From: Aptenodytes patagonicus
Lineage: Eukaryota > Chordata > Aves > Sphenisciformes > Spheniscidae
DNA length: 64,000 nt
Direction of reading: 5' to 3'
NCBI RefSeq assembly: GCF_965638725.1
Contig: NC_134963.1
Span: 15,032,501 to 15,096,500 of the forward strand
Of this stretch, positions 14,201 to 29,200 are shown piece by piece. The notes beneath the pieces were generated by a model. It was not told the origin of the DNA, did no database searches, and worked only from the letters and a program-made list of their open reading frames with translations. Position 1 is the first letter of the stretch, and every line of letters begins with the position of its first letter. A program made the position numbers and the translations under genes.

Positions 14201-17200
14201 CTGCACTGGAGAAAAATAGGGCCACTCAGTTTTTAGCAGGTTTTTTGATGTCTGACTTTGGGGAGCAGCTGCAACGCTCTGGCTCGGCTCGGTCAGGCCA
14301 GCCAGGCATTACGCTCCGTCTTTATAGCTGGAAACTGCGGCAGTGTATAGCAGCTGCTCCCTGGTTTCAGGAGGTTCAACTCAGGTTCTTGGGAGATCAG
14401 AGAATGGTTATAAAAATTAAAAAAGGGGTGGAGAGAGAGGTTCTCCAGCAGAAATGCTGGAGCTGTTGTGTATTTGGGGTCTTGGAGCAAGCCCGGGAAA
14501 AATCTTACTTGATTTGAACCTGTGCTGTGATAGACCTGATCTAGCGTGCTTCCTTATACTGCTTCAAACTCTGCTGGAAAGTGGAATAACTTTTATTTTA
14601 GTTGCTGTAGAGCTTTTTTTTTAATTTTTCTGAAAAGGAATTTGTACAGGTTGTGGGCAGAGTGACTTAAACAGCAGCTACAAGTATAATACATAGAGGC
14701 ATAGTTTGCCTGAACTGGTTCAGGAGCAGATCTCTTTGTTAACTTCGTGTAAGGAAGCAAAGATAAACTACACAGGGTTAGCTCTCCCTTAGAGAAATAG
14801 CACATGAAACAGGTACATCCTCTATTTTCTCCACGCTGCTGCCAAAGCTCAAGCCAGAAGATGGCAGAATATCAAGGATTGATTAAGTGCAACCTGAGCT
14901 GTGAGTTGAAGGTGGCTGCTAGCAGCTCCTCTTTCTCCGAGCGCCTTGCATTTACGGGCTGACATCAGATAATTCAATCTGGCCTGCATGCAGAGCATCT
15001 TGTGTTTATCATTAAAATTTCATCCCAGCGGTTACGATGCTTGTTTTTTGGGTCAGACCTTGAATCCCTTTTCATTTGAGACAGCGGTGTTTGTGGTTAC
15101 CTCACTCCCAATCAATGTTGTATTCACCAGCCTTTCTACAGTTACATGTCTGGAAGGATCTTCATTAAAGGGGTGTTGTCCTCCCTCCTCTCCATATTCA
15201 ATTCAAATGTAGTTTCTTCTTTAAGTCAGAGTTTACTTCAAGCGATTATACGTCTGCTCGCTTGGCTTTTATAAATTACTACTGATGATTAGGTTCACTG
15301 TACCTAATACAGTTGTATGTTTGGTTTTAATACAGAATGCCTGGATTTCTTCACCTTCTGTTAATAAAATCTTAAACAAATATCTCTCTCCCTCCCATTT
15401 TTTTTTTTAAGCAAGCGCATGCTCAGACAGTAAAGTTGGTACTACTTCTTTCTTGGCAGTGTTGACAGCCACACTGATGGGCATTTGTAGTCGGAGGTTA
15501 GGTCCTGCTGGAGATACCGATCTCGGAGCACGCATCTGGTCCTTGTTTGAACTGTGTTGTCATTACACAGTGGATCCTGTGGTGTAACATGTCTGTAACA
15601 TGTTGTGAGACTGTTCTGCTGTCTGACCGGCTCTGTGTGAAATACTTAACGTGTGGCTGTCCTTGAAACTGTGCGGTGAACTTGCCTTGTGTTGGTGGTG
15701 ATCATCTCACCTCACAACTCGCCCCGTAAAACCACACCAAGTCTGCTGTGAGTCAGGGTGATCTTTTATTGTCCATTGTGTTAACTTTTTTATGCTTGTG
15801 GAAAGGGCACTGTGGCTTTACTGCTGCTGTTTGTAGCTCTGAAAGCTTCCCAAATGAAAATAAACAAGAGCTCCAGAGTCAGGCCACCCTTCCAAAGACC
15901 CAGAAATATAAAGGTATCTGACGCTTTTTCCTTCTTCAGTTTTCTTTGACTGAAGGAGGAGTGGTAGACTGTTAGTTAAGAGCTTGCATAAGTGGAGGTT
16001 TAAGGGCATGCCTCTGCTGTGCCACGGAGACCAGTCTAGCAGATGCTGCGTGGAGTCCTGCACCCCTTACAGGCTCGGCTGGGAATCAGCCCTTGGTTCT
16101 TCTCTTTACATTTTAACTTCAGAGGTTTTCCTCCTTCCCTCAGTAAGTACTGTCTTCTTTCCTAGAGATCTTATTTTCTTGAGTTAGGGCTAGTGAGATT
16201 CATATGCTCTGAGTGCCTCAATAAATTTGCAGATTAACACTTCCCTTTCAGGGTGGAGCATACCTGGCACAGATGGTATTTCTCCAAGTGATGCTTGATA
16301 AAGGCAATGAGAAGCAAAAGAAGAACTTTCTAAATATCCTGTGTGGTCAGAGGAATCATCTGTTTTAGAGGTAGTGATACGTTTTGATTCTCTCATACTG
16401 AGAAACTAAATGCACGGAAATAATTTTCATACAGTTGTCTTCATTCTGAAGGAGTCTTACGGGAGTTACAGTTTAAACACTGCAGCACTTTCAAACAATT
16501 TGGGCCTTTCAGTTTAAGTCATTGTGAGCAACATACAGACATATAAGTAGCTGCTACTATATGGTAGATTTCTTTGTTCTCTACGATCACCTCCCACTCT
16601 GCTTTCCTCATGCTCAAAGGTGACCTGCAAATGACTTTTTAAAAAAATGGGCTTGCCACTCTTTTTAGCTTCATAATGATGTGTGAAACTAGCCCGAAAG
16701 GCTTGAAAACACTTTTCTGCACTTCTTAAAACTTCATGTCAACTCTCATCTAATTTCGGGTTTTTTGCTATAGGGCTTGTGGACTATTCTCAAGGTATTT
16801 ATTATTAGCTCTTGCATCTTAATTCAGTGTGCAGACCTGAGGAAACCAAAATATTAATTAGTAATGAAAATGAATAAAAGTTAACAAACCGAAGTCTGAA
16901 ACAGCCTGAATAAACCCCTGCCTTATTTAATTGCTTAAATTTCACTTGTATAATGGCACAACTTTGATAGGTTTCTCCCTCCCCTCCCAGTGACTGAGAG
17001 CCTGGATGTAAAACAAAGCAGTAAGGCAGAAGGTAAAAATACTTGCCTTTTTCCTTCAACCTTCCCCAAACCCTTTGTGTTCTCTTCACTCATTCTCATC
17101 ATTAAGAAGTAATAAGTGTCAGACCTTATTTTTTTTCTAGTGAGTCACCTTTAGGAGGGTTGAAAACAGGATGACATCATGAGTTCAGAGGGGTCGGATG

Positions 17201-20200
17201 ACAAACTACGGGAGTTAGGTAAGGTTGTGTTAAGTGACAAACACGTTGGCTTCTCTGTCATCTTGTGAAAAAGAGCCTTTCAGGTGAAACCAATAGTAGA
17301 AGCTTGATACTGACTCTTTGTGAAAGCTGCTTTCCAGCCTGCCTGACCATTAAGCTATTGGTTTACCTGTAGGTTTTGCTGGATGCAGAGGAACACGTTC
17401 CTGCAGTGAGATGTGCAGTGTGCGTAGTGATGCTCAGTATTCTGAAGTCATGGTAGTTAATTTTGAGCTTGTAAAGCCTGGTTTTCTACTGAGGCCAGAC
17501 AAACCCATCCTTTTTCTAGTAAACTTCTTGAACATTTCATTTTTACTGTTTTCACAACCTCCCAGCCTCTGGGCTGTTTCCATCAGTGCCTAGAGTTCAG
17601 GTGATACTTTTCCCCTCTGCTGTTTGCAGTGTGTTGCAGTTTGTGTTCCTTCCAACATGTAAACATATCGATTGACATCATTTTCAAATGGTGTTTTCTC
17701 ACCTGTATCTGAAACTGGAGCCATTGTTTTATTTGTTGCATCTCGTGTTTGTCCTTCGTGAAATAATAGGGCTGATGGACCAGATCCTTCCCAAATTGCA
17801 TCATGATTCCTCTTGAATTCTCTTGAAAAAGATAATATTTTTTTCTCCTGCCATGTTAGTAGCCTTAGGCAGTACCCACAGTAATATGTTTCCTTGGTCA
17901 GAGCAGCTGGTTTAATTAATCGACCTGGGCTGATGCAAACCACTGGAACATTGATGTAAATGATGGGAGATTCTTGGCCTTAAAAAAGGAATTACTAGAG
18001 GCAGTTTGGCTTTCTCTAACTTCTACTTTTGTAAGTGTTCATTAAAATGTTTTGCCTACCATATAACCCTTTGGCTTGTTTCTGTTCCCTTGGTATGACA
18101 TTTGCATGCACTTAAAATTAATAAGAAAGTGAGGCACGCAGAAATACTTAGGATCGCGAAATGTTAATTGTTACAGATAACAATGGTAAGCTGCAGAAGA
18201 ACTGCATGCTATCTCCAGCAGCTTAACCCGCTTTCTAGAGCTACAATTTCCTAAATGAAGCCTTAAGAATGAAGGTATAAGCTTTCCGCAGCTCAGTTTC
18301 TGTGAGTGTGGTCCATAGATGGACGTGGGTCGATGAATTGGAAAGTCAAGTTCCTGGCAGAAGAATTTGGGAACTGACTGTAGGGATGTTCAGAATGTAT
18401 TTCCTACATGTTAAAGTGGTTCCAGATCTGTTTTGGTACAAGTTAGTCACTTTTTTTAATAGCTGCACTCATATATCAAGCAACCCAAAATAATGTTTGG
18501 ATGGTATCAGGGACATTACTTTTCTACTTCACATTCTTCTGTCAGTGTTAGGATCGTTTCAAATGCTGGTTTTGGTTTACCCCCATCTGTTTTTTTCTTG
18601 TATCTGATGGTGTAGCTTTCTGCCATGCTATGTAATAGCAGAAAATTTTCTCTTTTCTGTTCCATTTGTGTTTCTTTTTTTTGTCATTGTGTTCTATTTA
18701 TATTCCTTTCTGCCAAGTAAAGTAGTTCTTTACTCCATCATTGCTACTAGACTGTTTTTTCCCATTTCCTTCGCTTAAGGAATCCCTTAGCCAAGCTACG
18801 TGTCGGTTATATATGTAGTGGCAAAATCAATGTCTCTAAATAACTGTAAATGAGAACACAGGAAGGCTTGGGAACCTTTACCTCTTTCATCCAGCCTTCC
18901 TCTGTGAGGCATCTAACACTGTGGTAAATGTATCTAAGCTCTCCGTTATCCCTCACTTAAGAGAAAAGTTGGGGGTCTTCACGTTGAGTATAAAGACGGT
19001 AATAGAATCCATTGAATTTCAGTGTTGTGTGTTGCAATTGAGGTATCTTCCAACTTGCGGTGGTTTTGATGAAGAGGTTTTTTGAAGCTGAACGTTATGA
19101 ATTACCACTGTCTTACTTGAGCCTTATAGAGAAGATGAAGCTTAGAAGCAACGTGAACCAACTTACAAAGGCATTTGGACTTGGGTTTGCATGTTTAATT
19201 GGACCTCATTCTTAAGCCTACTGAGGGGGTCTCTGTCTAGATATCTTAATTAACCACATGAAGGACTGGTTAGTTGCTTTTGGTGGAATAAGGATGAAAG
19301 GTCTGAGATGCCTGTTGCAGCAAGACAATGCAAAATACTCATTATTTTACTTGCTTATCAACAGGCATCCATTTAAACAGAGCTATAGCTAGAGATTGTT
19401 GCTTGAGCAAAATTCCTACTGACTTCAATAAAATGCATTGACATTGTAAGGACTTCATAATAAGATCTTTTGAGTATTAACAGATGGTCACTGACTGCCT
19501 GAAACAAAGTTGTTGGGGTTTTTTTGTTTTGTTGATCACCACAGGTATCTGGAAACTGAACAGACTTTGCCTTCTGGAAATCAAACCTGACCGTGAAACA
19601 AAGGTTTTTCTTTCTCCTTCCTTTTTATTTTCTTGCTACAAATTCTTTAGGGGAAAATACGGAAAATGTAAACTGATTTCTGAAGCGTCTTATCAAAAGT
19701 CTTTGGTGTTCAGACCAACTTAGTGTAGTAAGACTTGCCCTGGAGTGGTGCACTTGAGGCAGCCTACCAAATGGACTGACACCAGCATCCTGTTTCAACA
19801 GAAACCCAGCGACAGTCTAGTTGACCTGCTTGTTTGAAGTGAAATTCTGCAGTGCCAGCAGTAAGCAAGCCATGAAGGAAAGCAGTTTGTCTTTGCTGCT
19901 GCCATGGACTGAATGGGTAGAGTCTCAACTGTTTTGAAAATGTTCCTGTTGACAGTTTTTCTTTTGTGTATTTGTCAGTTTATATATTAGTTGCAGTTGT
20001 ACTTTGCACAAACACTAATTAGACAGCCATCAACACTCAGGGCCAAAGGCTTACTAACAATGCAACTGTGATAGCAGTGTCTTAATTGGTTGAGTATAAT
20101 TGTCATTAGGCAACGATAAAGACATCTGGGGCTCTGGAGAGAGATCAGCCTCCCCCTCCTCCTCTTCCCCAAATTTGTTCTGGCTATTGCTATCCAACAC

Positions 20201-23200
20201 AGTTGAGCTTTTTCAGATGAGATTCTGTGTTTTGACCAGTTTCCTGATGTTTTTCTCCTTATGAAATCATCTGCCTCTTCAGCACCACTTCATTAGAGCG
20301 GTGCCCAGCCTCCATCTCTGCTTCCTCCCACATGTGCTCTGCACTTCACCACCTGCTTCCCAGCCATCGTGGGACATCAGCAGCTTTTAAGCACCAGCTC
20401 CTTATCCTTCAGTCTTCTGCTTTCACTCATGTGAGAGGGCACGAGGAAATTGTTCATCTCCTTATGACATTACTGCCGATAAAAAGTAGTTGAAATGCTT
20501 TTGATTAGCGAGTAGGTATTTTTATTATAGTATGTTTGTAGATACCGTATGAATTTAATTTTTTTCAGTTTCTGTATACCATATGCATTCCACCTATTGT
20601 TGCTCCATTTCAGCAAGTTTTTTATGCGTATCTGTAAAGCTTAAGCTGAATTTGCAGGCTAATTTTTACAGAGGTATACATATCTGTCCAGAATTACAGA
20701 ACTGGCTTGTCAGGGAGAAGCGTAGTTAGAAAAATACAGCTCTTGTCTTTCTCCTGCTGCTACTTCTCATGTGTATGCACTGAAATGTTCAGAAGAACAA
20801 GAGCAAAGTGAAATGTAAGTCCATCAAAGAAGCTGAGTTACCTTGGTGGAGAGTCTCTGTTGAACACTAAGAGAAGGATGACTGTGTCTGGTGAACAGGG
20901 AGGGAAGCACGCAGACCCAGAGCTGAAAGCCAGGCACTGGATGAAACACCTTGGAAGGCATCAGGGCAGGGGCTGGCTGGAGAGGGGGAAACTTGGGGTT
21001 GTAAGCGACAGTCTTTTTGTTGTTGTTCACTCTTGTGCTTGGGACAGCAAGACTTTGAACAGCCTTTCTAAATAAAGTAAATCAGGTATGGTCTCTAATG
21101 TGTTGGGTTTTTTTTCTTTGAACTTGAGAACTCAGAATTTGTAGGTTTGGGGCTTTTTTTTTTTCTCTTTGCGCAAGTGGCTTATATTAGATGTTGGAGT
21201 ATTTACCTGACACTGCAATAATCATCTCATTACACCCACCAGGGGAAAAAAGCAGCAGCTGAATGCTGTTGGTATTATAGCAAACAGAATGTATTAGTTG
21301 TTATATTAAACAGAAAGGTTTTTGTTTGTTGGGTGGGGTTTTTTTTTTTCACTCCAGCAGAAGCTATGTGGGCCTTTCGTAGCCATCTTGATAGAAGAAT
21401 CAGTAACTGAATGGGTTTGGAGGACTGTGCCTGTTCTGGGGCAGAAGACTTAAACTTAGGTTTCTTTCATTCAGTAGCTGGTAATCCAAACGAAATTTTT
21501 GTGGCGAAGTGTAAAAGTTGTTGTGGTAGGAAATTAATAGAAATATTGAAATTATCTAGAAGTAGGTTCTGTAAAGTGCAGCATGTTCTTCTCTTCAGCC
21601 ATCTATATTAATAGAGCAGATTTGCCAATTATCTGCAATAAAGCAGCCTTTTTATTTTTTTATAGCAACGCAATGCTTTAATAGTTTAAAAGCCTTTTGT
21701 TGTGGTTACAAATTGAAAGTGTGTTGCTCTTTACAACAGCATTAAAAGCGGGGAGTTGAACCATTAAATTTTTTAGTTCAGAATTGGATTCATCTGTGTT
21801 TGAAATTCTTCCAGTTCAGTTCTGGTACAGGCCCAGTGTCTGCTGGAAATGGGCATGTGGTGGTGATGGCCAGCGGAGCGTGTTGTCAGCTGAGGAGGTG
21901 GTTTATATCTCCCATTTCCCCATGCTGGTTCCCTGCCCAAACCTAGACCTCCACTTAATGTTTCCAGCATGGTCTTGAAACATCTCTCCAAATCCTTTAG
22001 GTTTGCTGCATGGGACTGATTTGCTGTCACGCCGCACTGGGAAGGATGCGAGTGGTGTTGCTGAGTGAGAAATGGGGGTAGGAGGGATACGGAAGGGATG
22101 GGGGCAAAGATGCCTTACTGCCCTCCTCTTCCTGATGAACGTAAAGCATTTGTCCTATCTTGCAGTGCAGTGGTGGGATTTCTGGACAGACACACGTGAA
22201 GGTAGGGTTTGGTGGGCGCTTGCAGCGTTCTCCTGGCACATCTAGTGCTCCCCGTTCTCTGTCGTGACAGAACTGGAATGAGCACTATGGCCAGGGTCCT
22301 CTTATGGATTGTTCCGTCATATCTGTCTGAACCCACTAGAGCATACCTGAGGCGCAACAGGTCCTTGCTAGGGGTGGGAGAGCAGCACGTCTTCATGGTA
22401 TAGAAGTGAAAGCTCTTCAGCATGTACCTATCCGTCACTGGAGGGGTGAGGATGAGGAGGCTGCAGGGTGGTCTGATGCAGAGCCTACCAAGCAGAGACA
22501 GTTCCTGCATTTAACAGGTCCTAGCACAAACATACTGGAATTTGAGTCAAATTTGTTTCAAACTGATAGTGAGAAACGTTTGGTGGTTCCGTTCCAGTTT
22601 GAGCTCAGCTGTAGAGGTGGTTCAGGTTCATCTTCAAGAACAAAGAATGGTTCAAACTAAATTTTGACTTGGCTGAATTCTCAGAAAAAATTAAAGCACC
22701 TATTGTGGTACTGTGATGTTGGATCTTTAATTCCAAGATTGTGGTCCATGTTATTTTTTATGGTAGCGTGTCTTGAGCCCTGGATCACTTGTGTTGCGTG
22801 CTATGTAGAAAAACCAGAAGCAGCGTGCTCACAGAATTAGCCAGCCCTGTGTCTCTTCTCTGTTCCTGTCATTCTCTTTTCTCCATCTATTAGTCTTTCT
22901 TTTTACATTCCTAGACTGGACTCTGTGAGAGCGAGGATGCATATGCACTAGGAGGAGGTGCTGTTCTTCCTTACTTATTTGGGAATGAAAATTAATATTC
23001 TGTCACTTAGTTCTGTCAATTTTACCAGTATTTTGTGTCTCCCTTGAAACTCACTTTTCAGGGTCACATAGTGACAAGAGAATTTTAGCTTCCCCCTTGA
23101 GAATAATCTGCTACTCTTTGCAGTTAGGAGAGTTTTGAAAACATGACACCAACCAACCCGGACATAAAGGGGAAACAAAAAGCAGGTCAAAATTAAAATG

Positions 23201-26200
23201 CTTCCAAAATGTTATGTGTGTGTCTTGTTGAATGGGACTGCAACAGATCTGTGCAATTACCTGTCCCATTGTGTTTTATCTCCAAATTTTAAAATGTACC
23301 TGAAAGAAGCGCTTTTCAGTTTTGTAAACTGAAGGTGTTTGTTGTGGACTAATCTGGGCTGCTTGTTCAGTCCAACATGAAACGTTTAGCTTTGCTTTGG
23401 GGAAGCTGCTTTCTTGAGCTCTTCTTTTGAAATAGCGCTGCTGTAAACTGGAAATGAAAGCAAGATTCAAAGACGGATTTAGGCCTCGTTTGCAGAAGGA
23501 GGAAAAGGGAGAAGTGCTATCCCACCACCCTGTTCTCTCATTTTCTTCTGTCTTGCTGTGTAAGGCACTGAAGAGGAAGCCAGGTGACAAGGACACAGTT
23601 CTCCTCTCTTCCCGATTCAGTGCAGAGAATTAATGTGCATCTCTTTCTGCTTGACAGATTTCACCGTCCCCTCGGGCACTTTAATTAGTTGTATAAAGTG
23701 GAGCATTTTCACTCAGAGATGTTGGAAGTAATCTGCTGCAGAGCACCTGTAGTTCCGTTGCATGGTACTCCCCAAAGACCTGGGTGACCTGAGTTGAAGT
23801 CCCAACATCTTCTAAACCTTTATTAAGCGCCTTCCTTCACCTCCTTTGTAAATAACTATTTTCTTATTTTCCTCATAAACATAGGACAGCCAGATTTCTA
23901 ACCAGTAGACCTTTGAGGCTTATAAGAATCATTCTTTTGAAGTATTTTTTCCCCAAAAAGTCAGGATATAACAACAAAGCTGACAGAGCAGGAAGCACCC
24001 TTCATTATCCCAACAGAATCCAAGTCTTGGGTATGGCAGAGAAAGACATCTGAGACTGTTTGACAGTGTTAATTGTCACAGTTCTGTCAAAAGTTGTCTT
24101 AAATAATTATTGAACTGTTCCAAATAACTACTTAACTGTGTTCTTTGACCAGTCATAGAGGGAGCTTCTCCTCTACTTTGCCTGCAGTGTTTTTTTTCTT
24201 TAATAGTGTGTTCCGCAGCATAGATGGCACAGAACGGTTTCTCTGTTGCTTGCTGTGTTACAACCTTTGTTCATTCAGATATATTCAGTATTATCCGAGA
24301 AGTTTAGTTCTATTTTTTTTTATTTTCTCATTGGCAAACTATAGTTTGATGTTAAACTATAGTTTTTCTGATGTTTCAGCAAGAGCGCCTTCTGCAAAGA
24401 AGGCAGCACTGCCTTAATTCTAAAGACAACACTTAATAAATTAATTAGTCTTCAGAGATGTAGGCAAATCTGATCAGTTGATGAGGCATTAGGAAGTTTC
24501 TTTCTATAAAGAGCAGTAAGCTGGATGGGTCTATGCATGTGCGTGCTTGTATGTATGTACGTAATGCTCTGATTAAACAGCCTTTCCTTGGCACAACCAC
24601 AATCACAAATTTTTAAAGACCGAAAGGAAACAGTTTGAAGTTTTGCCATGATGTAATTTAGACTCGTTACTGATTACCTTTTTTCCCTTGATCCCAGCTC
24701 TCCTTGCATTCTATATGTAAAGCTAATATCGATAGTTGGTAACCTGTGGTAGCTCGGTCATGTCGTTCTTGTAGCTCCAGTATACCTGCCTGCCTTAGTA
24801 GACTTGATGCTGCTTTCGGTAAATGGGAATAAAATTAGCAAAGTTGATGGGCTTGTACACAGAGTGTGTAAATAGGAGAATCGGTCTAGGAGCTGTAAAG
24901 GGTGTTGGGCTTTAAGACACTTCTTGTTTCTTCCTCCCTTCTCCTGCAGCTACCTCTTTTCAGATGTTTTGGGATGAACAATAGCCTTCTTTTCCAGGTA
25001 TACATCAGGAGCAGTGAGGTTGTGGGACACTCGCACCTGGGACTACACAGCCCCCATCCTGGAACCAATGCACGGTCCTGGTGATGCTGGCCCTCAGCCA
25101 CATGTCTCCTTTGTGAGGATAAACAGCTCTCTGGCTGTAGCAGCTTACGAGGACGGTAAGTAACCACAACTCTCCTCCCTATTTAAAAAAAAAAAAAAAA
25201 AAAGGCTTTACAAAAATGAAGCAGCTGCGCTCAGCTTTTTGTGTGTCTGTAATCCTGTATATACACACACACGCACACACTTGCTTTTATGTGAGAAAGT
25301 TGGCCAATAACCCTAAATGCATTAGGAGGCATTGGAACATAGCACCCATTAAAACTGATGTTTAATTCCTACTGGAACTGCTACACAAAGCTTGAGTGCC
25401 AGGCTGTAGTCCAGCCAAACTATCTTAAGCAAATAACTTGTTTTGCTATAAAAATATTAAATATTCTTCCACCAGCCTTCTCCTCTGTCCAAAACTCCCA
25501 TGGGGTGCTGTGAGGCTTTGTTATGGGAATACTGGTAAACTTGCATGTCTGATTAATCTGCGTCCTCTCTTGCTCTTGGCATAGTGTATGGATGCACATT
25601 TTCTTAACTGAAGTATTGGTTTGCAACGGTGGGTTATTATGTACTTTAATACAGAGAAATAAAAACTGTGACCTAATATTTATGGAAACCATAATAAAAT
25701 CCTGGTTATATGCATTGTTTTAAATATACTTAGATGTTTATATAATGGGCAACAAGAGCCAGAGACCAACTGTACATCTACTGGACGTGGGAACAGCAAT
25801 TAAAAAAGTCAGGTTTGGACAGTGCTGGCCGATTGGGAACCTAGGCTGAGTTGCTCAGGCAGAACTCAACTCCTATCATCTTTCTTTAAAACGTATGATT
25901 TGACACTTGAAAACTTCTCCTCAGGTATGAATAAAGAGTATTTTTAAAGTTAGGGAGCTTTGTACACATACTGTCTTTGATCCTGGCATTTCTGCATGTG
26001 GAAACAAAACCGAAGATGGGTAATCCAAACAAAATCTCTAATCCATATATTTTATTTTAGAAGTAAATTAAATGCTTTATATGTGAAAACAACTGTTTTC
26101 CTAGCATGGCTTATGCTAGAACAGTTTTCTGTGGCTAAAAATTGTTGATGGGCAACATTTTCTGACAACAGCAAGTCTGGTATTACAGAATACTCATTAA

Positions 26201-29200
26201 TATTATTTACTGGAGTCATAGGAAATTATAACACAGTGATAGTTTTAAGTGTTGGCTCTCTGTCCAGTGTGCCAAACAATGACTAGCAGAGGGTCTTTTG
26301 TTTGTTTTCTAGTCTCCCACTGACTAATCTAATAATTTGTCTAGGGTTTTTTTTTCTGTCATATTCCTTGTCGTCAGTCCTGTGTGTGCTGTGACTAAAC
26401 TAGTTTGCATAAAGCTCGGCATCTTTTATTCTTTTGGGTAGAAATTTTAATGGGCTCTGTGATATGGCAGTTACTCTGATTTGAGAAGCCTGGTCAGAAT
26501 AGATTAGTTTCTATGTGAATAGGGAATTAGAAAGACTGATTTTAGAAATGTTTACTAACTGGAATCTGAAAACGTGTATTTACAGTTTGGTGGAGAGAAT
26601 TATTTTCAGCTTGGGGAGGATGACTTTGAAGATAACGTGTTTGATTGTTCTTTGTTGTACTTTTCCAGCTCCCTTTTCTCTTTGTTTGTAAGTTTGACTA
26701 ACACAGAGAAACCATCTGCTAGTGTTGGAGGTGGTGCTGTCAGGCAAAGAGTCTAGACTTCTCTGTCGAATCCCTGGCTAGCAGACTCGTTCAGATAACA
26801 TCAGTTTCTCCCAGTTCAACAGAGCTCACGCAGCGATGTCCTTGGCATCCGATCACAGGGAAGAACTAACAGGCAGATTCTGCTCACGCCGCGCCTGCCT
26901 TACAGCGCTGTTTTGCTGGTTCGGTAGTAGCAAACACTTCCCAAGGCATATGAAATATAGCAAGGAAAAAGATTTGTCTTACTGGGATGCCTGCATCCAA
27001 AGTGAATTGTAACTCCGTGATGACACTAAAGAAAAATTGGATTGTGACTTCTGGTGAATGTTTCCGACAGCATCAGCCTCTGAGAAACAAGCTGCAAGGA
27101 GAGGTAAATGAGAGAAAAATGTATGGGGAGAAAATGAAGTTCCCTCCGCCCATGCCAGTGCTCAGTGGGGGCACTGTATGTACACCTGGGGCAACGGGAC
27201 TTGGCAACTTGATCCACAGTTGTGATTTTTGAATTCCAACCCACTGGCCTCATATTTCTTCTGCCTTGTTTCCTATTGTCAGCACTGGCAGTCCTCCAGT
27301 TTGATTTTACCACTAATTGTGTTGCACGTTACCGAATTGAAATGAATCAAATCAAAATGCTTTTCCTGGAGCATTAGATAAAGCAGGCGAGGGTTCTGGG
27401 TAATGAGCAGATGCTGCTAATGCAGGGACAGTAGAGGCCTTGCCAGGACTCCATCTGCTCCATGCTTGCCTGACTTTGGCTGTGAGCCACAGCTTTTGGG
27501 AAACAGCAGTCTACTTTAGCCATCACCCTCCCCCCCCACCCTCCGGAGTCTCATAGATTGACTTGAAAACAATGTGCTGCAACAAGAGAACGTACTTTTT
27601 TTTTTTTTAAATGCTGTGCTTCATACTCCTGTAGGCATGGTGGGGAGATGCCACGCTGCCCCTGTTGATGGTAGTGCTTTGAGACCCGTTGGGAGGAGTT
27701 AGTGGTACTTCGCAAGTTGCAAAGTAGCAACATGGAGCAAAGGAAGGTGGTTTCTGCAGGGATCAGAAGTTCTCTTGCTTGTTGGCAGGCTCCAGGAAGG
27801 GAATTTTGGCAGCGCTACTTTCTGGGACTGGAAATCTGCTGTCTCGTCCATTCTGATGCCCTTAAAGCTGCTTGAGGGTGTTGTCCCTTCTATACCCTCT
27901 TTGCAAAGACAGAAGTGGAGTAATGTGCGTGGAGTCTTCCCCTAAGCGCCAGGACATGCTGTAAGATGGCAAGAGCAGGGAAACAGGCTGGCTCGAATAA
28001 AGGAAAAAGTTTTTGAAGAAAGCCACATGTAGTCTGCGGTAGTATATTTATTCCCATCAGATACGTACAGGTGGCTGTGGGTGCAGAAACTCTTGGTTTG
28101 GGTAAATGGTGTGTGATTTCACATCACGGTCAGGGAAGTCTGGCCCTCGAGTCCCCAAGTTGGGAACGAAATACAGACTTCCTCATCTGTGCCTTTTCTG
28201 ACAGTACTGTACAGGGATGGTGTCACTTGGAAATCTCAGTAAGAAGAGCGGTGGAGATAAAACCTGACAACATTTGGTGGAAACTGATGTGGTAATGGTA
28301 ATGTAAAGGCACGACTCTTATGACTGAGGTCTAGTCTCTCGCTGTTTAGTATGGTAAGTAGCTTGCTGTACCTGCTGAAAGTTGAGAAACAGCATTGCCG
28401 TGAAAATAACACGTAAAATTTTAGTTAATAAACACCAAGCATCTACTAGGGTCAAGTTGGCTGTGTGTTGGTGGTCCCTCCAACTAGAAATGTTTTTGGG
28501 AGAAACTCAAAATTCAAGATAAAGAGCTTTGAGACTTCAGCCTGGTGCTCATTTCCACCTGTGTGTTTTGTCAACTGTCTGTACTTCATAGGAGCATGAT
28601 GTTATCTGAAAATTACAAGGAAATAAATTAATGTTCCCAGCTTAGAGGAAAAAATTACATGTAAGAAGTGTTTTCAAAAGGTGAAATAGAATTTTGTTTA
28701 AATCAAGATAGGAAGTGGCAAGACTGCGACCCACAAACAGGAAAAGCGTCATGTAGTTGATGTGAATTAAGCAGCTTCTGGCCTTTCCATGCAACTGTGT
28801 TTAGAAGCTGAAGTGAACGAACACGAAGACCACGAGTATGTCCAGATTCCCTGCTCTAGCATACACAAAATTCTGTCTTTGCTTTTATTTTTTGCAGGTA
28901 ATGCACATGTAGATCGCTCTACATCTTTTCTAAAGCTGACAGCAACTGCTAGCCCTATCGTCTTAACGTGGAAGAGCTGATGTAATGGGTCATTAGGATC
29001 TGAGCCTATGCTCAGATCTTCTGCACCAAAACACAGCCCTCCCTCCACTTAGCCCAGGGGTTTGCTGTTAGCAGGTAGCCCTAGCGGGCAGCTGTCCTCT
29101 GCTGCGGCTAGCTCTTAGAAAGAGCTGTGACATGCTGTATTACGCTGGCGAACACAGCCAGTAGAATATTTACAAATGTGATTTAACATTTTTTGCCTCT

